Assembly: GCA_944990035.1 (NCBI GenBank)
Contig: CALYLX010000096.1
Span: 543,617 to 607,616 of the forward strand
Source of the DNA: Clitopilus passeckerianus
Taxonomy: Eukaryota; Basidiomycota; Agaricomycetes; Agaricales; Entolomataceae
DNA length: 64,000 bases
Reading direction: 5' to 3'
Both the position numbers and the translations under genes were made by a program. The notes under the pieces are model-generated. The model had not been told where the DNA came from and made no database searches. It saw nothing but the letters and a program-made list of their open reading frames with translations. Below, piece after piece: positions 32,945 through 43,260 of this stretch (the stretch's first letter is position 1; the number at the start of each line of letters is the position of its first letter).

Positions 32945-33510
32945 ATCCCGGTCATGTCAATGCAATTAAAGACCCTTGTCAATCATTCTTGCACTTTCCC
33001 CAAACAATTAGGCTCAATATTCTCGGTCCTGGTCGTCCTCTGTCCTTGTACTCGCCTGCTTTCGTGCCTCTGTATCCTGTTGCAATTGTTTCCACACCGC
33101 CGCAATTGTTTCCCTGCAGGACATACATCAGCATTATTATCGGCTCATATAGCCGTTGTCATATCATACTGTACTTGGCAAACATCAAATTATCTCTGTC
33201 CTGGTTTCAATGTACAACGGCATTGAGATCTCGGAGTCTTAAAGTAGGTCTGTGGCCGGAAATCCAAGATGAAGGAATGAAGAGGATGAGCCAAATGTGA
33301 TGATCATTCGGTGGTCTATCAAGTGTAACAGGCGTTTTAATTCCTTGACTTGAGAGAGGAGGTTGGTTTGAGTGGGTCCGGTTGCCTCCTGACGTAGAAC
33401 TGTTGAGAGGATATACATTAGTACAGAAAAAAGAAGGAAAGAAGTGGAATAAACACGGACCGTCTTGTGCTTCTACTCTAGATCCTCTTGTTCAGATGCC
33501 TCAAACCAAT
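32945..33510 (+). repeat. Segmental duplication Y, copy 1
   Basis: Matches 36960-37310 (tgtcaatgca, attcttgcac, ctttcgtgcctc, gttgcaattgtt-like) and then 37705-37960. It is therefore the same sequence as the region downstream of mL59, but without the X copy that now interrupts that region. It includes part of the mL59 gene. Confidence 0.75.
33290..33510 (-). pseudogene. Truncated copy of the mL59 3' end
   Basis: Colinear with 37745-37955: it carries a diverged copy of the mL59 last exon (gacttgagagaggaggt and tggtttgagtgggtc), the intron (attagtacaga...aagaagg) and the first part of the upstream exon (ccgtcttgt...agatcctcttgt). It ends there, so it has no start and no body of the gene. A duplication by-product that cannot encode the protein. 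Confidence 0.75.
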
Positions 33511-33811
33511 GATCATACAGACGGCCATTTCAGGGCCTACTCGACAGCTTCAAATGATTTCGTCCACATATCATCACCGGCACGCATATCAACCATTCGT
33601 CTTTAGCAAATGGCATCTCCTTCATGAACCCTCGCAGGCTAGAGCCTGTGAAAAACAAACATCATCAAGGTAATTGTGACGAAGATGAAGCCGGGACCAA
33701 TGGCGGAGATGTACAGGCGTTGTTCGTCACCGGTAGTGCTGAGCTGATCAGACTCGGAGCCATTGGAATACAAAGAGCAAGCACCAAAAACTACGTCGTA
33801 GTGGACGGGAT

Positions 33812-34166
33812 TTCTAGAATCACCAATACCGGCTCGTCTTTCCAGGTCCAGGTGAAGAGAGGCCCTCTTTTCGGTTCAGATCTGTCATCCTACCCCTCTG
33901 AAATAGGCGCTAGAAGCATCGTCGCTTGTGTGCCACGGCTCCACTCACCGACAGGGTAGTCATTATCCTGGGCGTTCACGGAGGACACCAACTTGTCGAC
34001 CAAGCGGCTCCGAGCCTTGCCCTACTAAGAGAGACGAGATGGTTATCTATCCATTGTGTCCATTGCTGCTCCTCAGTTCTGTTTGGTGTTTGGCCAAGCT
34101 CGCGGAATCGGCCGTACGAACACGACGCGACGCGCATCGGATATCGGATGTGTTGCTTTCTTCTCC
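33812..34166 (+). repeat. Repeat X, copy 2
   Basis: Direct repeat of 32511-32881 and 37369-37640. It lies about 90 bp upstream of the orphan gene at 34252, so it probably contributes to that gene's promoter or 5' UTR. Confidence 0.8.
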
Positions 34167-34251
34167 ACAACCACCTCTACGAACAGAATCCTTCCTACAA
34201 CAGGATCTCAGTCACTTCATAAGGGCATTATTAAAGAGGCCTCCTCATTAC

Positions 34252-36572
34252 ATGTCTCCCACAAGCATGACCCACGAGGAGACTGGCAGTCAACCCATCC
34301 CATCACCCACTGTCAGCACGCCAACTGATTCTCAACATTCAGTAACTGGCTCATACCCGCATCTAGCGCATTATGCCGCGAGAGCTAAAGAGGACTTCGC
34401 CGATCCAAACATTAGCCATGCTCAATATCATGCGGTAGCATACATGGGTGCTGCAGACATTTTCGCCGACTGTATGCATAGAGTGAACGACCTTTACCCC
34501 AACAGAAGCCCTGAGGATAATCGGGTGAGTTCTAAGCTTTACCGTAGGTGATACGCTGCTAAATACGTGGCGCATAGCTTGCTTGCGGCGCAGTCTTTCA
34601 ACCTGAATCTCAACGGTGGATTCTCAGTGTTATTAGCCACCATCTCCAAGAGCCGGCAGAGACTCAGCCACTCATATGGCTGAATTTTCTCTACGCAACT
34701 CACAACCTGAAGACGTCAGTGAGGCGTAACCCAGACCAATCCAGTGATCCTGAACGAGAGCTTGAGAATCTACTGGCGTCAATCCCTCACAGCCAACTAT
34801 CACGGTATGTTTTCTCTTGTTTTTGTATCCCTTGACCTCATTACACCGCATATATACAGTGGTGATCCCAGTTTCACATCCGAACATCCTTGGCCGGCCA
34901 ATTATACCGATGTCGACTCAATAACTCTACACAATCTCCTTGACGTATCACTCGTCTTTGCACCCGCTGAGCAAAAACCATCTCAAACACTGCCTCGCAA
35001 GCTAGAACTCGGCGAAATACACTTCTTATTGTCCGTTACCAACAAAGCGGAGCTGATTAACGCCTTCCAAGACTGTGCCTTGCGTACAATCGCGTCAGCG
35101 TCCTATGCCTGCCCATCCATGCCTTTGACGGGAACAGTTGAAAGCATCCGCATCAGTGCGAATGCGTATGGAAATTGGGTTCAAGAAGGCCGTGCGCGTC
35201 TCACGGCGATTCTAGCTGAGATAGCCTTCCAGGCAATGAACTGGAACGAGACTCCCCTCTGGCAGTTCTTCTCAGTACGTGTTTTTTCTAGTGCATGGTT
35301 TCCATACTTGATGGGCTGAACCCAACCTCCAAGGACCTAGTTTCTATCCTTACCGCGGACATTACGCTGTCTAAAATTCTCAGAAAATCAACATATGTCT
35401 TCCAAGATGACGATGAAGACCTTTCTCGCCTCGCATTTCTTTTCAACGGCCTTTGCCGGCAAAATATCCGTAATCCTGCGGCACCAGCACTTTGGGCGCA
35501 TCGTGGATTCGAACTTCCCACCTTGCACATCGTGATGCTCTACATTATCATTACGTAGGTTCTCTTTTTTGGACTTACACTGCTGGCGATTAGCTGACTA
35601 TATGCGCCCAAATCCATTTTAGTGGTCACGGAGCCTTGAAATCTGTTGTTACCAATCCACTCGAAGGTCTTATCCCAGCGTTACGTGCTTCACCAACTGA
35701 GGCTTCCACAAGCGACCGCACACCCACACCTAACAGTGGGCCAACGTCACCAAACCCCGATGCAACTCTTACCGAGTCGACCTTCAAGTTTCCCCCACCT
35801 GTTATTGCGGCAGCAATCTCCATCAAGAATATATGCTCCGCCACATTTGATCTGCAAGCTGCGAGACGTCGCGCTACTGAATCGGACGGACAGGCAATGT
35901 TTTCAAGCCCTCTGTTCACAGAGGCAGCAAGCAGTGATGGACCGAGCGGGCATTCGCCCAATTCTACTCCTGATCTGCCCTCTCCAGCTGGAGCAAATGG
36001 TAGGACAGCCCTGGGAGCAGGTCCTTCTCCAGTAGCGAGTGCGTCAACAATGAATGGAGGTCCTGGATTAGGGACTGATCAAATGAGAGCGCCCTCTGCA
36101 ACTCCCTCTACTCCTAGCAACTCAAATGGAGTGCGCGACAGCAGTGAAAGTCCAGACTTGGCAGAGCTTCTTGCAGTGACGCCCAGCAGCGTTTTTTCGG
36201 GGTTAGACGATGTCCAATCCGAGGTCACTCCTGCCCTTTGCCTTCGCTTCTGTACTAATTGCAGTCTTGTAGGTGATTGGTCTTGGCATTGTTGGCCTCT
36301 CAGGACCCGGAATAACTGGCACTGAGGATCCTTATACGGCCCTATGGACAAATACTCGTCGTCAAATCGAGGATGCTAATAGACTGTTCTTTGACGAGCT
36401 TGTAGTTCTAGGCTATATCTTGAATGGCGCCAGCTGGCAGGGGGCTGAACGTATACATCAATTCAAAGAGAGAATGCTTAACGACACTCGTAGGTTTTGT
36501 GAAGAAATTTTACGGTCATCATCTGACATGGATCTGTTTAGTCGTGACTTGCCTACAACTGCTGCTTGTTGA
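34252..36572 (+). CDS. Orphan multi-exon protein, function unknown
   Basis: Six exons (34252-34524, 34578-34804, 34860-35274, 35334-35554, 35623-36223, 36273-36572) join with consistent phase to give 678 residues. No known domain was recognised. The N-terminal half looks folded and helical (YHAVAYMGAADIFADCMHRV, WILSVISHHLQEP, PLIWLNFLYATHNL, SRLAFLFNGLCRQNIRN). A Ser/Pro/Thr-rich linker follows (about residues 390-560), then VIGLGIVGLSGPGITGTEDP and a helical C-terminus. Consistent splicing over six exons argues for a real gene. It is bracketed by direct copies of repeat X. A Ser/Pro-rich frame just after the stop (to 36918) could belong to an alternative isoform, but no in-phase intron was found. 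Confidence 0.65.
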
Positions 36573-36959
36573 TGACCCATCCCACAATTCACGTCAAACT
36601 GTTTCTCCTACTCAGCCAATTGATCAGACACAAACCTCAGCTCCTACTGGCGACGTTTTTGGACCTCTCGATGGCGACATGGAAACTAGGGGTGCAAATC
36701 TCCCAGGATCATCTCCTATATCAGCTACATTACCTTCAAGCCCTTTGGCTGCCTTCCTTGAGTCAAGAAAGCGGTACCCAAGCGGGCCAATGCCCATCAC
36801 CCCATCAATGTCCTGGCCTCTCCTCAAACAATTCAAGAGTGCCCAGAGTTCCAGCAAATCGTCTGCTTCGACCACAAAGGAGGATCCCGTCCTGGAACCC
36901 ACTCCCGAGGCTGAATAGACCTCAAGATTGATTTCTGATAGCCCAGCCCCATGCCGGCC

Positions 36960-37960
36960 GCGTCAATGCATTTCAACACCCTGCCAATTATTCTTGCACC
37001 CTCCTCAAACATCTTCGTTTAATACTCTCGGCCCTTGTCGTCCCGGTCCTTCTTGCCCTCACGTGCTTTCGTGCCTCGGTATTCTGTTGCTTTTGTTCCT
37101 TTGCATGCCTGTCTGTTCTGTATTTTCTCTCCTGTACGCTATATCCTCAAGAGCATTTTCTGATCCGCACCGTCGCAATTTTCTCCCCGTACAACACACC
37201 CAGCATTATAATCAAATCGTGTAGCCTGATGTCATACTGTATTTTGCGAAATCAAATATACCATGATAGCAACAATACCGAGTTCTTGAAGCCTGCATGG
37301 TCTTAGTCCAAGTCGACCAGGCCCCTGACGACACTCGCTTGAGTTAGATAGGAAAAAAAATCTGTTGTTTCGTCTATCCAAATTGGTCTTGGTGAAGAGA
37401 CCTCTCTTTTAGGATTCAGATCTGTCATCCCAACCCCTCTGAAATAGGCGCTAGAGGCATCGTGCGCTATTAGGTACCGAGCCCCACTCACCGACAGGGT
37501 AGTCAGTATCCTGGACGTTCACGAAGCACACCAACTTGTTTGACCAAGCAGCTTCAAGCCTTGCCCTACAAGGGTGACGAGCTGGGTATCTGTACATAGT
37601 GCACTATGTTAGTTCCTTTGTTCGTTTTCAGTTTCGTCTAACTCGCAAAGGCAACCGTGGGAACAAAAACAGTACTGAGCTCTTGCTATCTCAAAATAGC
37701 ATTGTCGTCGGGTATCCAAGGTGAAGGGGCGAAGAGGATAAGCCAAATATAATTATTATTCGGTGGTTTATTAGGTGTAACAGGTAGCTTAGAAGGGGAG
37801 TTTCCTCGACTTGAGAGAGGAGGCTGGTTTGAGTGGGTCGGGTTTCTTCCTGGCGTAGAACTATCAAAAGAGCACATATTAGTACAGAGAAGAGAAGGGG
37901 AGAAATGGAAGAACACGAACCGTCTTGTACCTCTGGATCCTCTTGTCCATATCCCTCAAC
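36960..37960 (+). repeat. Segmental duplication Y, copy 2 (interrupted by repeat X)
   Basis: Two blocks, 36960-37310 and 37640-37960, match 32945-33510 in order; a copy of repeat X lies between them. The right block runs into the mL59 last exon and intron, so this is the parental side of the duplication. Confidence 0.7.
37369..37640 (+). repeat. Repeat X, copy 3
   Basis: Third direct copy, shorter at its right end than copies 1 and 2. It carries gatctgtcatcc, cccctctgaaataggcgcta and ccccactcaccgacagggtagtc, and lies downstream of the orphan gene, between the two halves of Y. Confidence 0.8.
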
Positions 37961-38640
37961 AACACCTTCCTCTTGCTCTCCCTCATTACCTTCAACCTCT
38001 CCCACCTGTGTCCCTTGAACATCCTCTTCTTGTGCATGTACAACCGTGCACCATTCTCCGCGCCGGGAAGTGCACTCGCGCTCAGGGTAACCTTTCCGAC
38101 CCATTCGACAGGCTCAGCCCAAGTAGGCACCTCCGGTTCGACGGCATTCGTGACTTCAGCATTGGTGGACGAGATCTCAGAAGTAATGCCTGCTGGTGGT
38201 GCAGCAGCAGCGGTGTATTGGGAAGTAGGAAGCTCGACTTTGGAGGTAGATGCTTCAGCTTCAGAGGTGGCTGCGTCGAGGTCGGCCGCGTGTCTTTCTT
38301 TCACAGCTTCCACGACAGAGCTCTTGGTTTGCGCAGTCAAGAGAGGTGCATAGGCGCTCTTAGAGCCTGGTGGGAGAAGGTGTGCCCATCCCTCCTTCTT
38401 AGCTTTCTTCACTAGGTCAGCTTGCCGCCTCAGCGAAATGGCAGGTGGTGCCCAGCGTCCAGTTTTCGGGTTGAACTGTGCGACGAAGGGGTTGATCAAG
38501 CGAGAAGTAGAGGTGTCATTTTGTTGAGCTGAAGAGGTGGTCGCTGGTAGAGGTCCGAACCTGGCAAGGTTCTCTGGGTGTTGACGGAATTGGGAAAGGC
38601 GGAATGCCTTTGCAGCAGAAGAGGCTGCTACTCGTGACAT
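37789..38640 (-). CDS. Mitochondrial large ribosomal subunit protein mL59
   Basis: A mitoribosome structural protein (yeast MRPL25 family). Two exons (37921-38640 and 37789-37860) splice in phase to 263 residues. The mL59 core is NPFVAQFNPKTGRWAPP, ISLRRQADLVKKAKKEGWAH and LLPPG near residues 48-95. A variable Ala/Ser-rich linker follows, then the basic C-terminal helix FKGHRWERLKVMRESKRK and DMDKRIQRYKTFYARKKPDP, the last part spanning the intron. The N-terminus (MSRVAASSAAKAFRLSQFRQ) is Arg/Ser/Ala-rich with no acidic residues, fitting a mitochondrial presequence. It is divergent from the ALYREF gene, with starts only ~290 bp apart. A broken copy of its 3' end lies at 33290-33510. Confidence 0.85.
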
Positions 38641-38926
38641 TATGGCTGCTCTGTAATATACCGTGAGTTTTGGCTCTAATTAAGCGTATAAATGAATCCC
38701 AAACCTTGTATTTAGTATTACCAGCCAACAACGTGTCTGACGTTGAGCTAGCAGAATTTCTCGGTAACTGGCCGGGTGTGACGGGTTATTTGGCAACGAC
38801 CCCCGAACCAAGCTTGCGCAAATCCAACTCCACACCTAAATTTGACCTCAGCCCGTTGAACTGCAGCAACCACGCCACACAGGCTCAACTTCAAGGAATA
38901 CCCTCTTCATCCTCATTTCTCTAATA

Positions 38927-39998
38927 ATGTCTGCTTTTCGTAGAGGTACCAGGAAGCCTTACACAGTGGGTTGTTTTACTATTAGAACTTAGGAGAAAAT
39001 ACTGATTTTGTTGGAAATTTCAGAGGCCTTCAGACCGAGGCGATGTCAACAGCCAATGGGTACACGACAAGGCCCCAACGGGCCCACGAGCTAGTGCTGC
39101 AAGTAACTCAAGACCTGCACCAACGCGTCCGGCAGAAGCCAACACAAAATTGCTCGTTTCAAATCTTCATTACGAGATCACGCCGAAGGATCTCTCTGTG
39201 CGTCTCCCGCTGTTCTCCCTTCCTATACTGCCTCATATTGACTTCAACCTTCCCATAGTCCATATTTGGAACGATAGGCACTCTAGTTCGTGATCCAATA
39301 ATCAGGGTACGGCCAGCCCTCCGCGCTCTCAAGTGAAATCATAAGCCAATGCTCGACTGTTTCGCTCATTTTGCGCATCCGTCATCTCCCTTTTTTTCTC
39401 TATGTATAAAGTACGATCGCAGTGGACGCTCCTCCGGCACCGCCATCATATCCTTCGAAACCGCGGCAGAGGCAACCAGGGCGAAGAAGCAGTTCGACGG
39501 GATACTAGCAAAGGGTACGACTTGGACCTTTTTTCTGCCTCGTTTCTTGTTGAGAGTCGTGTGCTAACAAAATTCCTTCTTTTTAGGTCAGCCGATGACA
39601 ATAGCCTTTGACGCTGGACCACCGCCTCGCCCTCGCCGCACTGCAAGTTCACCAGCCACCCTTCTCGATAGGGTAGAGTCAAGGCCACTCTTAGACCGCC
39701 TGGGTACTCAAGATGATTCACAGATCAAGACGTAAGCTTCCAATGCTACCTCGAACACGTTTCTAACCACTCTTGCAGTTCCTCAAGGGGGCCAGGCCCA
39801 GTTCGCAACCGACCTGGACGTGGAGGTGGCGGTGGCGGTGGGAGAGGTGGGAGACGAGAGCCCAAGAAGCCAAAGACGGCAGCAGATTTGGACAAGGAAC
39901 TCGACGCATTCATGGTTGACAGCGGCAGTGCTGATAACCTAAAAGAGATATCACAGCCTGAGGCTGCTGCCGCTGTTCAAGATGTTGACATGGCCTGA
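38927..39998 (+). CDS. mRNA export adaptor ALYREF/Yra1 (THO complex subunit 4)
   Basis: An adaptor that joins TREX to mRNA and hands it to the export receptor. Six exons (38927-38965, 39024-39197, 39259-39306, 39412-39514, 39587-39731, 39779-39998) splice in phase to 242 residues. A single central RRM has RNP2 KLLVSNLHYEI and the RNP1-region RSSGTAIISFETAAEA; KKQFDGILAKGQPMTIAFD is characteristic of the family. An Arg/Gly-rich stretch follows, and the conserved C-terminal UAP56-binding motif DLDKELDAFM is present. The N-terminal UAP56-binding-type motif of many homologs is not obvious. Nuclear. Confidence 0.9.
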
Positions 39999-40165
39999 AT
40001 GACTTTCTCATGTGTTACCAGTCATGCACCTTTCCTCTTGTTCTGTCTTGCTTCATGTATATCTTGCTAGTCCCTACAGTCCTTTGTATTCCCCTCGTAC
40101 GGTACGTTACATATGTATTATGATGATATATCCCATGACCCTTCCACCGGCTCTCTGATCTTAGC

Positions 40166-42818
40166 TTACGCGGCGTGGAAAGTGATCTCATAAAGCTTCA
40201 CGCAGCTATCTGCACCAGCGACTGCCAGTCTCTCGGGCCTTTGCTTGTCGTACCACAGAACAGAGTTGGCACCTCCCGACACGGCGTTCTTGATAGCAAT
40301 GTTCTTCATGGGTTTTGCAACGCTCCAGATATAGACGTGCGTGTCCAGGGATGCCGAGGCGCAGTGCTTGGAGTCCGCGGTCCAGGATAGAGAGTGCACT
40401 CGGGCAGAGTGGAATGACCAGCGGCCGGTGATCAGCTAGGAAAGTAGATATTTAACCCGTAAGCATTTGTGACAAAGGGGTGGTAAACTTACTTTCTTTT
40501 CTTTCACATCGTACAGTGCAACTCGACCAGACGACTAGGTTGAGCAGGTTAAGAGAGGCAATTGAGGAAATGAATGTCAAAACATACGTCTCCAGCTGCG
40601 AGAAGATTTCCATCTGGAGAGAAAGCCAGTGCAGACACGACGCCCTTATTGCCCTCCAGAACCGCCACTTCAGTCAATGCACTTCCATTCCATTCTCTCA
40701 GGTAGACTTTCTGATCCTGAAGAACGAATGTTGGTTTTAACAACCTTGCATCAAACGCATTGAAGGGATCATACCTCTGCACCAACGGCAACCAATCGAC
40801 CCGACGCAGCAATAGCACTAGGCGCATACTTGGGCTTCTCCTTGAAGACGGCTTTGCCACCTTTGAAGCCTTCTATGCTCTCTATCTCGGCGACGAACAC
40901 GGTTGAATCTTCGCTCGTTGCGAGGGACTTTGGCTGGGCAGTTGTTGGAAGAGATGTAGATCTAATGCAAGGGATGAGGTTGGCTGATGACAATACTTCG
41001 GAAGAGAAAGAGCTCTCACGCAAACTGAGGGACAGTATCTGTAACTTGGATTTCCTTGACACGATCGTCCCAACCAATAGAGAAAACGGTTGATTCACTC
41101 GCAGTCGACAAGCCTGAAACCCAGTTCGTATGGCCAGCTCCAATTAGGCTAGTAGATTCTCCAGTGATAGGTGAGTAAGAGAGGATACGTCCATCTGCAG
41201 AACCGCCGAGGAAGGTCTCCGAACCAGAAGACGACAGGCTGGTCACGACCTTCTGTGCGCCCTGCAGACCAGACATCTATATCAGATTTACTTGCTCGCA
41301 CCTCATGATGTAAGGCTTACATTAAGCACTTTGGTTGGCTTATCTCCAATTCTCGGGTCGAATACGTTCAAATCACCAGACATTGAGAGAGAGGCGATAC
41401 TCTCCCCACTCCAGACATTGCCCATTTGCTGATTGTTAACGCCAGCCCCAAGTTGCCATACTGTCTTAGGTTTCTTGGTTTCTACGTCCCCTGAAGTCCT
41501 ATTCAGTAAAAGATCAAGACTGACAAGGGGATGTACGTACAAAGAGCAACTGTGCAATCTGCTGACGATGTGACTAGGCTCTTGCTATCAGAGCTCCAGT
41601 TGCAGGCCATCTTGGAACAACGTTATAAACGAGGCGAACAATACCAACGCAGTTATGCTCACAATGGTTCCTTTGTGTAGGTCATCAAAGCTGCCAATAG
41701 TATCACCCGTCTTTCCGTCGTAGAGGAAGACCTTGGCGTCACTTCCAGCGCTTGCAAAATGATCACCGGAAGGTGCATAGCGAACGTCTTGTACGAATTT
41801 CGTATGGGTTTTGATACTCTGTGCTTGTATGAGAAATAGAACCAAGAATCCTAAAAGATTGGCCAAACCTTGTCAAATTTGTAGGGTACACCTATGTTTG
41901 CCATGGTGTTAATGCATAAACTCTCAGTTTCTCGATTGAAGAGTATCTACCTTGGTGGAAGATGATTGTATTGTCATCTGAAGCTGTAGCTGCTCTGAAC
42001 GGACGCTGGTGTCTAATAGCGACGGCATTGATGGTCTGAGGCAGGGAGAAGTGAATACGGGGCCATGAATGAATAATGCTCAGCAATCGTACCTTGGAGT
42101 GTCCGCCAATTTCACCTGTGGCATTTCCTGAATCATACGTGAACGCGTGGCCAAACCTACATCCCCGATACGTCAGCTTAGAGGGCAGCGAATACAAAAA
42201 GCTGCATACTTGTCCCGACCCTCGCCAACAGCGATGATTCGTTTGCTCTCCCCATCCCATTCGAGATCGTTGCTGTCCAAATCGTCAAATACGCTAAACA
42301 AAGCGCAGAACATCCAGATACGTACATGCGTCCAGCGAGAACCTTGAACTCTCCCTTCAATGTGCGATCCTCTCCCACAGTGTCCCACACTCGCACTGAG
42401 GGGTAGAAGTAGTATTTGATCAGTGTTGTAGTTTCTCTCCAGTTTGGTACCACGTACCTGTTCCGTTCACATCTGCAGAGGCGCAGTAGTAGCCGGTGTG
42501 CGAGAAACGCGCAACAGTCGCGTTATGGACATGGCCAGTGTAAATGGTTGAGAGCAAGGGGTTCTGTCACATCATATCACGGTGAACGGCATGATAACCC
42601 TGAGATTCAACCGCTACCCACATTCAGGTCACGAATCTAAGAGATTGCAGGCAAACCTGTCGGCTCCGGAGTAATCGACGGTAGATCAAACGACAACGTA
42701 CAATCACAGTCTTCCCATTGGTATAAACCACTTTATCCTTCGTTGCACTCAGCTTTGTCGAGACACCTCGATTAGTGATCGGGTTGGCGGGGAATAATCC
42801 TGTTTGTTTGAACGACAT
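40166..42818 (-). CDS. AIP1: Actin-interacting protein 1 (WD-repeat)
   Basis: AIP1/WDR1 works with cofilin to disassemble actin filaments. Exons from the ATG at 42818 encode FKQTGLFPANPITNRGVSTK and LSATKDKVVYTNGKTVIV. WD repeats follow throughout: FSHTGYYCASADVNGTVRVW, LEWDGESKRIIAVGEGRDK, AVAIRHQRPFRAATASDDN, FVQDVRYAPSGDHFASAGSD and others. The C-terminus is LSWTADSKHCASASLDTHVY and VKLYEITFHAA. Order and sequence fit the two tandem seven-blade propellers of AIP1. There are about ten introns, many splitting single blades. Cytoplasmic, at actin patches and cables. Distal exon borders were not all fixed base by base. Confidence 0.85.
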
Positions 42819-43260
42819 TAAAAGTATGTAGTCGGGCTGTTGAAGGTCTGAATCGTGCTGGTAGTTGAGCTATGGTATAGACCAAGTCGCTGATCACTGC
42901 GATCTCCATTGGCGCAGTATCCACGTGCTACTACGCAGCTCGTTCAGAAAGAAAAGCAACAAACATGGCATTGAGACAGAAACAATATAGCTTCTGGGAA
43001 ATATAGTAGATTTCAAGGTTCGTAAAGCGTAAAAGGTCGTAACTCGAGAGCAGTAGAAGCTATAGAAGAATGCAGTCGGTATAGTATGTAAGAATCAAGC
43101 GTGTGCCAGAATATGATGTTCCGAAGGATATGCAGGCAGCTAGTCGTAAACTCCAGCGGTAAAAGAAGGTAATAAGGATCTGGCCTAGAAAATGAAATCA
43201 TCGTAAATGCTTGGGAAATAGTATTTTGAAGTCTCAATAAAGTAACTGTATGATAGTCAT
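42819..43260. other. Intergenic
   Basis: 440 bp between the AIP1 start and the stop of the next minus-strand gene. It should hold the AIP1 promoter and the 3' end of the Rrm4-like gene. Nothing else seen. Confidence 0.5.

Noticed and set aside
33812..37640. LTR retrotransposon with X copies as LTRs
   Set aside because: X copies lack TG...CA ends, a primer-binding site or polypurine tract, and the internal gene has six introns and no gag, protease or reverse transcriptase motif.
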